From Chthonobacter albigriseus (GTDB lineage Bacteria > Pseudomonadota > Alphaproteobacteria > Rhizobiales > Pleomorphomonadaceae): DNA of 64,000 nt. The notes under the pieces were generated by a model that was given only the letters and a program-made list of their open reading frames with translations, made no database searches and had not been told where the DNA came from. Position 1 is the first letter of the stretch; each line of letters begins with the position of its first letter. The translations under genes and the position numbers were made by a program. Location: assembly GCF_013839445.1 (NCBI RefSeq), contig NZ_JACDIT010000001.1:62001-126000 (forward strand), in the 5' to 3' direction. Positions 21,037 to 31,323 of this stretch are shown here, in pieces.

Positions 21037-21171
21037 ATGCGTGTGCTCGTCGTTGTTGCTCTGACCGCGGCCTATTTCTCGATCGCTTTCCTGTCCTATG
21101 GTCAGGTGGATGCCGCGGCCGTCACCGGCACCGGCGGCTACGGCGTGATGGACGTCGCGGCCAAGCCCTGA
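21037..21171 (+). CDS. Small membrane or exported peptide, 44 aa
   Basis: Starts MRVLVVVALTAAYFSIAFLSYG, a basic residue then about 18 hydrophobic residues, followed by a Gly/Ala-rich polar tail ending DVAAKP. It could be a single-pass membrane peptide or a short secreted peptide. Nothing identifies a family. Codon use is compatible with a real gene, and it lies alone between the permease and the cys operon. Confidence 0.4.
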   Translation: MRVLVVVALTAAYFSIAFLSYGQVDAAAVTGTGGYGVMDVAAKP

Positions 21172-21270
21172 CGATCCGGCAACGCCTGTCGGCGCGGTCG
21201 GACCGGGCGCCCTGCCCCCAACCGTTGCCGGAGCGGCGGCCAGCCCTCTCCCATCGATTTCGAGACGTCG

Positions 21271-22320
<1,050 letters not shown>

Positions 22321-22330
22321 GGGAAAGCCT

Positions 22331-23251
22331 TCAGTGGCGGCGGCCGGCTGCGAGTTCGTCCGCATAGCGGAGCTCGAGCAGCGACTTCAGGCCGAGGGTG
22401 ACGAGGGCGAGAGCTGCCAGCAGCGAGGCGACCGCGAAGGAGGCCGCGAACTGGTACTCGTTGTAGAGGATCTCGACGTGCAGCGGCATCGTGTTGGTGA
22501 GGCCGCGGATGTGGCCGGAAACGACCGAGACCGCGCCGAACTCGCCCATCGCCCGCGCATTGCAGAGCAGCACGCCGTAGAGCAGCGCCCACTTCACGTT
22601 CGGGAGCGTGACGGTGAGGAAGGTGCGCAATCCGGTGGCGCCCAGCGAAAGCGCCGCCTCCTCGTCCGTGGTGCCCTGCTCTTCCATCAGCGGGATCAGT
22701 TCGCGCGCGATGAAGGGGAAGGTGACGAAGATGGTGGCGAGCACGATGCCCGGCACGGCGAAGATGATCTGCAGGCCATGGCTCTGCAGGTACCCGCCGA
22801 AGACGCCATGCGAGGTGGAGTAGAGGATCACGTAGACGAGGCCGGCGACCACGGGCGACACCGAGAACGGCAAGTCGATCAGCGTGATCAGGAAGGCTTT
22901 GCCGCGGAATTCGTATTTGGCGATCGCCCAGGCGGCAGCGACGCCGAACACCAGGTTGGCGGGCACCGAGATGGCAGCGACCAGCAGCGTCAGCTTGATG
23001 GCGGCGATCCCGTCGGGGTCGTTCACGGCCTCCACGAAGCCGTCGATGCCCTGCCGGAACGCCTCGGTGAACACCGCCACGAGCGGCAGCAAAAGGAACG
23101 CGAGCAGCAGCACGACCGCAAGGCCGATGAGGCTGACCCGAACCAGCGGGCTCTCCTCGGTCGGCAGGCGGGGCGGCTTGCGGAGCCGGCGGGCCGGCGT
23201 GTCGGTTTCTGCGTCGGACATGAGCCTCGCGGGAGCGGATACGTCAGACAC
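22331..23251 (-). CDS. cysW: Sulfate ABC transporter permease CysW
   Basis: A 306-residue inner-membrane permease with an unusually polar N-terminal tail of about 35 residues, then six hydrophobic segments. The cytoplasmic EAA coupling loop reads [23 protein letters not shown], and the CysW-specific [17 protein letters not shown] follows. It overlaps cysT by eight bases and precedes cysA by ten, so translation is probably coupled. It forms the heterodimeric channel with CysT. Confidence 0.92.
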   Translation of the reverse strand: MSDVSAPARLMSDAETDTPARRLRKPPRLPTEESPLVRVSLIGLAVVLLLAFLLLPLVAVFTEAFRQGIDGFVEAVNDPDGIAAIKLTLLVAAISVPANLVFGVAAAWAIAKYEFRGKAFLITLIDLPFSVSPVVAGLVYVILYSTSHGVFGGYLQSHGLQIIFAVPGIVLATIFVTFPFIARELIPLMEEQGTTDEEAALSLGATGLRTFLTVTLPNVKWALLYGVLLCNARAMGEFGAVSVVSGHIRGLTNTMPLHVEILYNEYQFAASFAVASLLAALALVTLGLKSLLELRYADELAAGRRH

Positions 23252-24080
23252 GGCCGAACCTCCTGCGGGCCCAGCCCTGGATCAGGTTGATCACCAAGAG
23301 CATCACGAAGGAGATCGCCAGCATGATCGTCGCGATCGCGGTCGCGCCGGCATAGTCGTATTCCTCCAGCTTGATGACGATCAGGAGCGGTGCGATCTCC
23401 GAGACGTAGGGGATGTTCCCCGCAATGAAGATGACGGAGCCATACTCGCCCACCGAGCGGGCGAAGGCGAGCGCGAAACCGGTCAGGATCGCCGGCGTCA
23501 ACACGGGCAGGATCACCGACCAGACCGCCTTCAGCCGGCTGGCGCCAAGCGTGGCGGCCGCCTCCTCCACCTCCCTGTCCACCTCGGCCAGCACCGGCTG
23601 GACCGTGCGGACGATGAAGGGAAGGCTGACGAAGACGAGGGCGATCCAAATGCCGACGGGCGTGAAGGCGATCTTCAGGCCGAGCATGGCGGCGTAGCTT
23701 CCGATCCACCCGTTCGGGGCATAGAGCGCCGTCAGGGCGATGCCGGCTACGGCCGTGGGCAGCGCGAACGGCAGGTCGATCATCGCGTCGAGCAGCCGGC
23801 GGCCGGGAAAGTCGTAGCGGACCAGCACCCAGGCGACGAGCAGGCCGAAGGGCACGTTGAAGAGCGCAGCCAGGAAGGCGGTGACGAAGGAGATCTCCAA
23901 GGCCTTAAAGGTCCGCTCGTCGAGAGCCAGGGAGACGATCTCCGAGAGGCCGAGCTCGGAAGCGCGGAAGACCAGAGCGCCCAGCGGCAGCAGGACGATC
24001 AGCGCGAGGTAGGCGAGCGTGAACCCGAGGGCCAGCCTGAACCCGGGTATGACGCTGGGTTGGACGAACCGTATTGCCAA
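23244..24080 (-). CDS. cysT: Sulfate ABC transporter permease CysT (CysU)
   Basis: A 278-residue permease, first gene of the sulfate operon. The EAA loop reads EEAAATLGASRLKAVWSVILPV, and the ARSVGEYGSVIFIAGN segment is characteristic of CysT. I chose the TTG at 24080 because GGGGAGG lies five bases upstream and the resulting length equals the family norm. The ATG at 24122 and a frame open to 24290 are alternatives without a good ribosome binding site. No periplasmic sulfate-binding protein gene (sbp/cysP) is next to the operon, so that subunit must come from elsewhere. Confidence 0.9.
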   Translation of the reverse strand: MAIRFVQPSVIPGFRLALGFTLAYLALIVLLPLGALVFRASELGLSEIVSLALDERTFKALEISFVTAFLAALFNVPFGLLVAWVLVRYDFPGRRLLDAMIDLPFALPTAVAGIALTALYAPNGWIGSYAAMLGLKIAFTPVGIWIALVFVSLPFIVRTVQPVLAEVDREVEEAAATLGASRLKAVWSVILPVLTPAILTGFALAFARSVGEYGSVIFIAGNIPYVSEIAPLLIVIKLEEYDYAGATAIATIMLAISFVMLLVINLIQGWARRRFGRV

Positions 24081-24172
24081 ATCGTCCTCCCCGCCGACAG
24101 CTTCACCGCCTCTGGAACTCATCCTCGCATGCGCCAGGGCGCCGGGGATAAGTGCCGATCGATCACGGCCTA

Positions 24173-24200
24173 ACTCTACAAACTCGGTCGAGTTTAACAA
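24173..24200 (-). promoter_or_regulatory. Candidate promoter with embedded operator for cysTWA
   Basis: On the minus strand TTGTTA (24195-24200) and TAGAGT (24173-24178) are separated by 16 bases, a plausible sigma70 -35/-10 pair. The perfect palindrome AAACTCG-GT-CGAGTTT (24180-24195 on +) fills the spacer, overlapping the -35 by one base. This layout is typical of a repressor site. The site would leave a leader of roughly 85 bases before the TTG of cysT. Confidence 0.55.
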
Positions 24201-24407
24201 GTCAGGGAGTGATCGACCGCCCCCGTCGAAACGAAAAAAACGAGCTGCCTGGATGGGCGATGATGGAAATTCTTTGCGGAACGCTGGCACGGGGATAGTC
24301 GCGGGAGCAACTTTTCCCCGCGCGTGGCCGCCGGCAGGCGGCGGACGGCTACGTAGCCTCCGTCCGCGCCGGAAAAGGCGACTACACCTGCACGAGGAAA
24401 TCGGCTC
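24201..24407. other. Spacer between the cys operon promoter and the ppc 3' end
   Basis: I see no gene here. It follows the stop side of ppc, and both flanking genes are on the minus strand, so a ppc terminator and any further upstream regulatory sites of the cys operon would be in this stretch; no clear hairpin with a T run was found. Confidence 0.4.
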
Positions 24408-27149
24408 CTAGCCGGTCCAGCCGAGTCCGCCGGCGATGCAGTTCATCGACATCAAAAGCGGCACCAGGTTGTGCTGGCGGGCTTCGGAATTTTCCGGGTT
24501 GGCGCGGAATTCGGCTAGCAGTTCGACCTGCCAGCGGTTCGACCGGTCGATCAGCGGGCGGACGTGCTCGATCCGGCGGTGGAAGGCCGGGAAGCGGACC
24601 GCCAGCTCCTTGGCGCCAGCGATCTTGAGCAGATTTTCCACCGTCCGGTTGTATTCCGCCTCGACCATGCCGAGGATCCTGCGGCGGACTTCCTCGTCCG
24701 GCACCAGCGAAGCATAGGCCGCCGCGATCTCCATGTCGGCGATGAACAGGGTCTTCTCGGTCTCATCGATGATCAGCCGGAAGAAGCGGCTGGTCTCGAA
24801 CATCTGCTTCAGGAGGGTCAGTCCCTCGTCGCCGCGGATCTTCAGGAAGCTCTCGATCGCGGTGCCCAATCCGTACCAGCCGGTGAGCAGGTGGCGGTTC
24901 TGGCTCCAGGCGAAAACCCATGGAATCGCTCGCAGATCGGCCAGTGCCCGGGCGCCGAAGCGGCGCGCCGGACGGGAGCCGAGCTTGAGGAGCGCGAGTT
25001 CCTCGACGGGGCTGGCGGCGTTGAAATAGTCGATCAGCCCGGGCTGCTCGATCAGTTTGCGGTAGCTCGCCAGCGACAGGCCGGCAAGCGCCTCCAGCGC
25101 CTCGTCATGCTCGGCGTTGGGGCGCAGCTGCGCCTCCTTGGTGGACTTCAGCGTGTGAGCGACCACCGAGGCGGCGAGCAACTCCAGCTGGTAGAAGGTT
25201 GTGCCACGGTTGGCGAACTTGGAGGAGACCACCTCGCCCTGCTCGGTGATCCGGAGCCTGCCGTTGACCGTTCCGACCGGCTGCGCCGCGATCGCCCGAC
25301 CGGTCGGCGCGCCGCCGCGGCTGACCGATCCGCCGCGGCCGTGGAAGAACACGATGCGCACGCCCTTCTTGCGGCCGACTTCCACCAACCTCTTCTGCGC
25401 CTTCACCAATTCCCAACTGGAGCAGAGAAACCCGCCGTCCTTGTTGCTGTCGGAATAGCCGAGCATGATCTCCTGCAGGTGGTCGCGCGCCCGCATCGTG
25501 CGGCGGACGACCGACTGCTCGAAGAGCTCGTTCATGATGCCTTCGGCGCGCTGCAGATCCTCGATGGTCTCGAACAGCGGCACAACCATGAGCGGCATCA
25601 GGTCGTAGCCGTCCTCGTCGGGGATCAGTCCGGCGTATTTGGCCAGCAGATAGAGCGCCAGCACATCCGCCGCCGATGTGGTCATGGAGAGGATAAGTGC
25701 GCCGATAGCCTTCGGGTCGGGGCCAGCGCGGGTTTCGCGGATGACTTCCAGGACCGCCATCATCTCGGCGCTGTCGGTCGAGAGCCCGTCGAGATTCGGC
25801 AGCGACTGGAAGGGCTTGGCCAGTTCGCGGGCGATCATCGCCTGCCAACCGTGGCGGTTCGGCTCGGGCAGATCCTGGCCCGGATAGAGCTTGGCCCAGA
25901 CTTCGCGGACGGTCCGGTTGACCACCGTGGAGTTCTGGCGGACGTCCAGCGCGGCGGTCCGGAAGCCAAAGATTTCGGTCTCCCAGCGCAGCGGACGGAG
26001 CCTCTGGGCGGCCAGATCGGGGGCGTTGATGGCGATCAGAGCCCGCTCCACGGCGAGCAGCTGACGTGTCAATTCCGTGGCCGAGTTGTAGGGCCGGGCC
26101 GAGTTGCGCCCTGCGAAGCCCGTCGCAACCAGCCGGTCGCGGACCGCGGTGAAGAACTGGCGGAAGATCTCGCCTGGGTTGCGCTCGACGATCTCGTCTC
26201 CGCGCCCGCTGGCGGCCAGAACGTCAGCCAAAGCGCGCTGGAAGTCGTCCGGGACCTGGACCGTGTTGGCGCTGATCGACAGGGTCCGGGCGGTCTGCTC
26301 CACCCGCTTCAAGAGCCGCTCGATGGCGGCCTGGCGGTACTCGGCCAGCGCCTTGCGGGTGATCTCGGCGGTGACGAATGGGTTGCCGTCGCGATCGCCG
26401 CCGATCCAGGTGGAAAAGCGCAGGATCGGGGGAACGGCGACCGGTTGCTCCGGATAGTGGCGGCGCAGGGCGGAGGCCAGATGCTCAACCACGAGTGGCG
26501 TCTGGTCGTAGATGTTTTCCTGGAAGAAGTGGAGCCCCCAGGCGACCTCCTGCTCCACGGTCGGCTTCTCCAGCCGGAGCTCGCCGGTCATCCAGAGCAG
26601 ATCGATCTCCGAGCGCAGGGTGCGGGTCAGTTGCTCGCGCTCGCGCGGCGTCCAGCGCGTCGACTCCAGCTCCACCAACCCGCGGTAGATGCGGCGGTGT
26701 ATCTCCAGCACCGTGACGCGCTTGGCCTCGGTCGGGTGGGCGGTGATGGTCGGCACCACCTCGGTTTCCACCAAAGCCGCCCGGATCTCCTCGGCCGTGG
26801 CTCCCGCGGCGGCGGCTTCTGCGATCACATTCGAGAAGGATCCCAGGACGTTATCGGGTCCGCCGACCGACTCCAGGTGGCGGCGCGCGCGCATCGCCAC
26901 GTTCTCCTCGGCGATGGAGAGGAGCTGGAACCACATGCCGGTCATCTGCAACGCCGGCACCCGGAGGTCGGGTGGGATGGGGGCCGTTCCGCTGTCCTTG
27001 AAGAGGATCCCGGTCAGGGCGGGTTGTCTCGTCCGGATGACGTCGACCATCAGGCCGAACAGGAGTTCGAAGACTTCGGTAAAGTCCCCCTCCTTCAGAT
27101 CCTCAACCTTGACCGGCTGGGTCACCTTGTCGAGCGCCAACGAGTGCAC
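24408..27149 (-). CDS. ppc: Phosphoenolpyruvate carboxylase, divergent subfamily
   Basis: Carboxylates PEP to oxaloacetate, an anaplerotic cytosolic reaction. Catalytic motifs are present: TAHPTEAKRV (His138 with this start), GGDRDGNPFVT, LGYSDSNKDGG and FHGRGGSVSRGG, plus LRAIPWVFAWSQNR. Length (913 residues) is normal. The GTG at 27149 has AAGGGG eight bases upstream; an ATG at 27218 would add an Arg/Gly-rich 23-residue tail. The C terminus is odd: it ends GWTG where most PEPCs end (R/Q)NTG, and the segment equivalent to the EMVLAKSD motif reads EKTLFIAD. By alignment from memory these replace E. coli Asn881 and Lys773, two ligands of the inhibitor aspartate. Confidence 0.9.
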   Translation of the reverse strand: MHSLALDKVTQPVKVEDLKEGDFTEVFELLFGLMVDVIRTRQPALTGILFKDSGTAPIPPDLRVPALQMTGMWFQLLSIAEENVAMRARRHLESVGGPDNVLGSFSNVIAEAAAAGATAEEIRAALVETEVVPTITAHPTEAKRVTVLEIHRRIYRGLVELESTRWTPREREQLTRTLRSEIDLLWMTGELRLEKPTVEQEVAWGLHFFQENIYDQTPLVVEHLASALRRHYPEQPVAVPPILRFSTWIGGDRDGNPFVTAEITRKALAEYRQAAIERLLKRVEQTARTLSISANTVQVPDDFQRALADVLAASGRGDEIVERNPGEIFRQFFTAVRDRLVATGFAGRNSARPYNSATELTRQLLAVERALIAINAPDLAAQRLRPLRWETEIFGFRTAALDVRQNSTVVNRTVREVWAKLYPGQDLPEPNRHGWQAMIARELAKPFQSLPNLDGLSTDSAEMMAVLEVIRETRAGPDPKAIGALILSMTTSAADVLALYLLAKYAGLIPDEDGYDLMPLMVVPLFETIEDLQRAEGIMNELFEQSVVRRTMRARDHLQEIMLGYSDSNKDGGFLCSSWELVKAQKRLVEVGRKKGVRIVFFHGRGGSVSRGGAPTGRAIAAQPVGTVNGRLRITEQGEVVSSKFANRGTTFYQLELLAASVVAHTLKSTKEAQLRPNAEHDEALEALAGLSLASYRKLIEQPGLIDYFNAASPVEELALLKLGSRPARRFGARALADLRAIPWVFAWSQNRHLLTGWYGLGTAIESFLKIRGDEGLTLLKQMFETSRFFRLIIDETEKTLFIADMEIAAAYASLVPDEEVRRRILGMVEAEYNRTVENLLKIAGAKELAVRFPAFHRRIEHVRPLIDRSNRWQVELLAEFRANPENSEARQHNLVPLLMSMNCIAGGLGWTG

Positions 27150-27335
27150 GGCCTTATCCCCTTGTCGATTCCGTCCCGGCGCCCCCTGGCGGGTTGTGCC
27201 GATTTGTCTTTCCGGCATTCTACCAAAGGGGTACGCGGCGCGATCCCGCGCACTGTCGCGGAGGGATGTCGCAGGGCCGCATGGAGAACACTGCTGCGTT
27301 CCTTTTTCGCTTTTCAGATCAAGTGGTTATCAAAC

Positions 27336-27369
27336 AAAAAAGCGTCGCCGGAGAGGACTCCGGCGACGC
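27336..27369 (-). terminator. Intrinsic terminator of the Tim44-like gene
   Basis: Perfect 12-bp GC-rich stem (27342-27353 with 27358-27369) and a 4-base loop, followed on the minus strand by six T residues (27336-27341). It lies 40 bases downstream of the Tim44-like stop codon. This is the clearest rho-independent terminator in the window. Confidence 0.9.
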
Positions 27370-27408
27370 CTCGTATTTTCTGAAGGATGCCTGAAGACAA
27401 TCTGTGCG

Positions 27409-28383
27409 TCAGGCTTCCTGGATCGCGGAAAGCCGCCAGTCGCCGCCTCGCTGCCGCGCGAACGTCCAGAGTTCGGTGGCCTCCGTCGGGCTATCGGGAT
27501 CGCCCTCGACCACCCGGCCGGTCGCCCGCTCGCGGGTGACGTCCCGGCTCTCGTAGCGCATCGCGACGGTGGCGAAATCGGTGGCACCCTCGCGCCAGCT
27601 TTCCGACAGGTCGCCCTGCAGGAGCCGGACGTCGGACACCTCGTTCTTCAGACCGCGGGAGGCGTTCTGGCCGAGTTCCTCGGACAGGAAGCCCATGATC
27701 TCCGGCGTGGTGCGCGTACGAAGCGCGGCGTAATCCTCGCGGCCGTAGGCGTCCTGGACCTCCGCGAGCAGACGCTCGAAGGCATCGAGGTCGGCCTGAC
27801 CGATGCCGATCTCGTCGGCGGGAACGGCGCGGACCGGGGGAACGGACCCGCTCCGGCCGGGAGCCCGGCCGATGTCGCGGACCGGCGGCGCCTGCACGTC
27901 ACTCCGGGCGGACGGGCCGGCGTAGGCCGGCTGCTGGGCGGACCGGCTGCGCAGGAACCGCATCACGAGGCTGGCGACCAGCGCGATGAGCGCGAGCTGC
28001 ACGATGAAGCCGAGAAGGCCGGCTGCGCCGCCGAAGCCGGAGCCGAACATCATGCCTAGGAGGCCGCCGGCCAGGAGGCCGCCCAGAATTCCGCCGCCGA
28101 AGCCGCCGAACAGGCCGCCCGGCCGCTGGGCCGTAGTCGTCTGCGGACGAACCGCGCCGGTGGAGGGGTCGGTCTGCGGCCGCGGCGTCATGCTCCGCTC
28201 GACCGGGGCGGTGGTGCGGGGCGCCGTCTGGGTGGGTGCGGGCGCCGACCAGGTTCGCGAGCCGCGGCTGCCGAAGCTGCCGCCGCGGCGGGCCTCGGCG
28301 AAGTCGACCGCGACGAAGGTGACCGCAATGCTCAACACCATGAGGGCGAGCCATCGCCGGGAATTTGCAAGGAATGTCATCAT
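27409..28383 (-). CDS. Tim44-like domain membrane protein
   Basis: The 324-residue protein begins with a hydrophobic signal/anchor (residues 10-30), then a Pro/Thr/Arg-rich linker, a glycine-rich hydrophobic stretch with [15 protein letters not shown] (about 95-125), a second membrane helix ([22 protein letters not shown]) and a C-terminal Tim44-like domain (about 190-324) starting [22 protein letters not shown]. The family is the bacterial relative of the mitochondrial import factor Tim44, with no settled bacterial function. Transcribed alone, ending in a strong terminator. Confidence 0.85.
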   Translation of the reverse strand: MMTFLANSRRWLALMVLSIAVTFVAVDFAEARRGGSFGSRGSRTWSAPAPTQTAPRTTAPVERSMTPRPQTDPSTGAVRPQTTTAQRPGGLFGGFGGGILGGLLAGGLLGMMFGSGFGGAAGLLGFIVQLALIALVASLVMRFLRSRSAQQPAYAGPSARSDVQAPPVRDIGRAPGRSGSVPPVRAVPADEIGIGQADLDAFERLLAEVQDAYGREDYAALRTRTTPEIMGFLSEELGQNASRGLKNEVSDVRLLQGDLSESWREGATDFATVAMRYESRDVTRERATGRVVEGDPDSPTEATELWTFARQRGGDWRLSAIQEA

Positions 28384-28491
28384 GTCGGGTCCGAACTGTT
28401 GCGCCTTTCAGATCAACGCTTCAGGCCGCATATAGGTGCCCTGGTTCGGTACTTTGAGGGGGACCTCGAAATTACAGACACGGAGACGGTC

Positions 28492-29058
28492 ATGAGCACA
28501 CTCGTGGACCTCTTCGACCGGGATGTGGTCAGCGTCGCGCGCGCGCTGATCGGGGCGCGACTGTTCGTCGACGGCGTCGGCGGCACCATCGTGGAAACCG
28601 AGGCCTATGACCGGGAGGATCCCGCGTCGCACAGCTTCTCCGGCCCGACCGCCCGGAACGCGGCCATGTTCGGCCCACCCGGCCATGCCTATGTCTACCG
28701 ATCCTACGGAATCCACTGGTGCCTCAACGTCACGTGCGGGCCCATCGGGCACGGCGCGGCCGTGCTGGTCCGCGCGATCGAGCCGGAAGCGGGCCTGGAA
28801 ACCATGGAGGCGCGGCGCGGGCTCGCCGACCGGCGGCTGCTCGCCTCCGGCCCCGGACGATTGTGCGAAGCGCTGGGGATCAACCGCGGGCATGATGGGA
28901 TGCCGCTGCAGAGTGCGCCATTCTCGCTGCTGACGTCCGACAGACCGGCGGAGGTGATCGTCGGACCGCGGATCGGCATCAGCAAGGGGATAGAGACGCC
29001 CTGGCGTTTCGGCCTTGCAGGGTCGCGGTTCCTGAGCCGTCCTTTCCCCAAAGCCTAG
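28492..29058 (+). CDS. DNA-3-methyladenine glycosylase (AAG/MPG family)
   Basis: A 188-residue base-excision repair enzyme that removes alkylated purines. Signatures are [37 protein letters not shown], with the catalytic Glu in [20 protein letters not shown], and [16 protein letters not shown] 28492 with GGAGA upstream gives a normal-sized protein; a longer in-frame start at 28399 adds residues not typical of the family. It is divergent from the Tim44-like gene. Confidence 0.92.
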   Translation: MSTLVDLFDRDVVSVARALIGARLFVDGVGGTIVETEAYDREDPASHSFSGPTARNAAMFGPPGHAYVYRSYGIHWCLNVTCGPIGHGAAVLVRAIEPEAGLETMEARRGLADRRLLASGPGRLCEALGINRGHDGMPLQSAPFSLLTSDRPAEVIVGPRIGISKGIETPWRFGLAGSRFLSRPFPKA

Positions 29059-29078
29059 CACCGGCGCACAAGACAGCA

Positions 29079-29174
29079 GGAAGGGGAGCCAGTTTCCCGA
29101 CTCCCCTTCCGCGGGAACAATCCCGCCACGCAGCACTGAAATCGATTGTAAAAATTGCTTCTCAATATTTTTAC
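29079..29174 (+). terminator. Three tandem hairpins between convergent genes
   Basis: Following the glycosylase stop are GGAAGGGGAG/CTCCCCTTCC (29079-29110, 10-bp stem, 12-base loop), GCGGGA-ACAA-TCCCGC (29111-29126) and an AT-rich one, GTAAAAAT/ATTTTTAC (29148-29174). None has a T run directly after a GC stem except that the third contains its own T5. They sit between convergent genes, so termination for the glycosylase is the likely role. Confidence 0.5.
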
Positions 29175-29422
29175 GTCATGAAACGCCTGTTTCGAGCGTA
29201 TGCGCTTTGTCGCCAGAGCATCGATCCAACGTTCCGGCATGCCGTTTGTTCGCACGATTCGGGATGAAATCGTGGCGAAGCTGGAAGGCCAGTCGTCGCA
29301 TCGACCGTATCGGAAAGCTTCAGTCAAAGGCGTTGCCCGTAGGCAACAGTTGTGGCGTCCCCCGCCTGTCGGAACCCGATCGGGAGCGTTGCAAGGGATA
29401 GCCGAGGTTCATGTCCGGGCGA
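29175..29422. other. Lower-GC intergenic stretch, no supported gene
   Basis: This part of the space between the convergent glycosylase and phosphotransferase genes has only short frames without ribosome binding sites or recognisable products. Base composition is closer to equal than in the flanking genes. Confidence 0.5.
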
Positions 29423-30298
29423 TTAAAGCGCTTCCTCAAATGCGACGCGTGCCGTCTCGTATCGGTCCAGGTTCTCCGCTGCATAGGCGTCGTAGTCCAC
29501 GCCGGCAACCGACATATGGAGATCGGACACGAGGCCCCACAAGGTTTCGCGGAGCAGCGAGGCCGCCTTCATGGCGCGATAGGCCCGCAGCAGCGTCGCA
29601 TCGGTGGGTCGGCCGAAGTAGCCGGCCAGCAGTTCCTGCTCCGCGTCGAAGGGCAATCCGGCGTTTCCGGCCAGGTTGGCGAGATCGAAGAGGGGCGTGC
29701 CGAAGCCGCCGTACTCCCAATCGACGAGCCAGAGGCGGCTTCCGTCATCCAGGATGTTGGCGGGCAGCAGATCATGGTGTCCGAAGACGATGGGCATCGG
29801 CACCTGGGACGCCTCGTATGTCCGCGCCTCAGCAAGCCAGCGGCCAAGGTGCGGGGCCAGCCGATGGCCGCCTGACCGCAGGGTGGCGGCATAGTCCCGG
29901 ATGACGTGGAACACCCAGAAGAAAGGCGGCGGTCCGACCAGATGCTCGGCCATGTCGCTATGGGCCGTCCTGATCAGCGGCAGCACGCGCCGCCATTCGG
30001 CCCGCACGTCCTCGGCCGTGAAAGGGCGCGCACCCAGATACGCCGTCACCGTGACGCCCGGCTCGGCGTGGATGATCCGCGGCGAGAGGCCCGCCAGGTG
30101 AGCGGCGCGGGCGGTCGCCAACTCCCTCTCGCGGAAGACGTGATGGAAAGGCAGGTCGACACCCAGGCGGACAACCACACGGCGCCCCGAATCTTCGACG
30201 ACGAAGTTCGTGTTGGACAGCCCACCGCCGAGAGGGGTGATCTCAAGGGGCCCGGACCAGATCGGAAGCGCGCGTATCCTTTCCAGCACGTCTGCCAT
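29423..30298 (-). CDS. Choline/ethanolamine kinase-like phosphotransferase (APH fold)
   Basis: A 291-residue kinase of the APH/ChoK fold. A glycine-rich nucleotide loop (GGGLSNTNFVV, about residues 24-34), the catalytic loop VFGHHDLLPANIL and the metal site LVDWEYGGFGTPLFDLANLAGN are in place. The last two strongly resemble bacterial choline/ethanolamine kinases (LicA-like), which would make phosphocholine for lipids or surface sugars. Substrate remains an inference. Divergent from the DeoR-type regulator, which may control it. Confidence 0.8.
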   Translation of the reverse strand: MADVLERIRALPIWSGPLEITPLGGGLSNTNFVVEDSGRRVVVRLGVDLPFHHVFRERELATARAAHLAGLSPRIIHAEPGVTVTAYLGARPFTAEDVRAEWRRVLPLIRTAHSDMAEHLVGPPPFFWVFHVIRDYAATLRSGGHRLAPHLGRWLAEARTYEASQVPMPIVFGHHDLLPANILDDGSRLWLVDWEYGGFGTPLFDLANLAGNAGLPFDAEQELLAGYFGRPTDATLLRAYRAMKAASLLRETLWGLVSDLHMSVAGVDYDAYAAENLDRYETARVAFEEAL

Positions 30299-30549
30299 CG
30301 CGAAGGTCCTCGATCCCTCTCCCGGTCCCGCCCACCCGGGGATCCGATCACAAGCTCCGGGCGGCCGGGTGTCAACCGGACCGGCGAACAGTGCAGTCTT
30401 TCCGGGATTGCTGCAACTTAATGCAAACCCTTCGAAAAGGCAGTGGCAACCCGCTCTTGCCCCGGGCGCCGTCCTCGCCTTACCACACTGGTGTGGCGCG
30501 TCGTCCGCGCCGGACTCTCCAGCGTTTCCTGCGACACGAGGCGGGTGGT

Positions 30550-31311
30550 ATGCGTCACACCAAGCGGCATGAGGAGATCCTGCGTATCGTTCGCGAGGAG
30601 GGCACTTCGACCGTCGCGAAGCTGGCTGAGCGGCTTGGCGTATCCCTCGAAACGATCCGCCGGGACGTACAGCCGCTGGCCGACAGGGGCGCGCTGGTCA
30701 AGATGCACGGCGCGGTGGCGCTGCCGGACAAGGTGGGCGAGGCCCCCTTCGACCGGCGCATGCGCGAGATGGCGCAGGAGAAGCGGCAGATCGCCAAACG
30801 GGTGGCCGAACTCGTCGTCGACGGCGATACGCTGATCCTCGACACCGGTACGACGACGAGCTTCGTCGCGCGTGCCCTTGTCGAGAAGCGGGAGCTGACC
30901 GTGGTGACCAATTCCCCGGACATCGCCCGCACGATGGGTGCCATCCCCGGCAACATCGTCCATCTGGCCGGCGGTCGGGTGCATCCCGACAACGGCGCGA
31001 CGTTCGGCGTCGCCGCCATCGATTTCGTCAGGCAGTTCCGCGTCCATCACGCCATTATCACTGTCGGGGGCATGCACGCCGGCAGCGGCATCACCGATTA
31101 TGCGCTGGAGGAAGCCGAGTTCGCCCGCGCCGTGCTGGCGAGCGGCGAGCGGCGGATGGTGGTGACGGACCACACCAAGTTCGGCCGGCATGCTCTGGCG
31201 CGGGTGTGCGGCCTGGACGGCGTGGACTGCGTTGTCACCGACAGGGCGCCGCAGCCCGACCTGCTGGCTGCCCTGGAGGCGGCGGCCGTGGAAGTGATCC
31301 TCCCGGAGTGA
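30550..31311 (+). CDS. DeoR-family transcriptional regulator
   Basis: A 253-residue repressor. The N-terminal helix-turn-helix spans about residues 5-57 (EEGTSTVAKLAERLGVSLETIRRDVQPLADRG), and the C-terminal DeoR sensor domain contains LDTGTTTSFVARAL, a phosphosugar-binding loop, and VVTDHTKFGRHAL. Effectors of the family are usually phosphorylated sugars or related intermediates. Start at ATG 30550 (MRHTKRHEEILRIV). It faces away from the kinase gene across a 250-base gap that should contain its operator; no dominant palindrome stood out. Confidence 0.9.
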   Translation: MRHTKRHEEILRIVREEGTSTVAKLAERLGVSLETIRRDVQPLADRGALVKMHGAVALPDKVGEAPFDRRMREMAQEKRQIAKRVAELVVDGDTLILDTGTTTSFVARALVEKRELTVVTNSPDIARTMGAIPGNIVHLAGGRVHPDNGATFGVAAIDFVRQFRVHHAIITVGGMHAGSGITDYALEEAEFARAVLASGERRMVVTDHTKFGRHALARVCGLDGVDCVVTDRAPQPDLLAALEAAAVEVILPE

Positions 31312-31323
31312 GCGCCCGCCTTC

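Noticed and set aside
24564-27383. A 939-residue open frame antisense to ppc
   Set aside because: High GC removes stop codons from the antisense frame; the translation is low-complexity (Gly/Arg/Asp/Leu-rich) and matches no family, while ppc on the other strand has all catalytic motifs.
28408-29136. Minus-strand frame opposite the DNA glycosylase
   Set aside because: No motif or ribosome binding site; the plus-strand product is a clear AAG-family enzyme.
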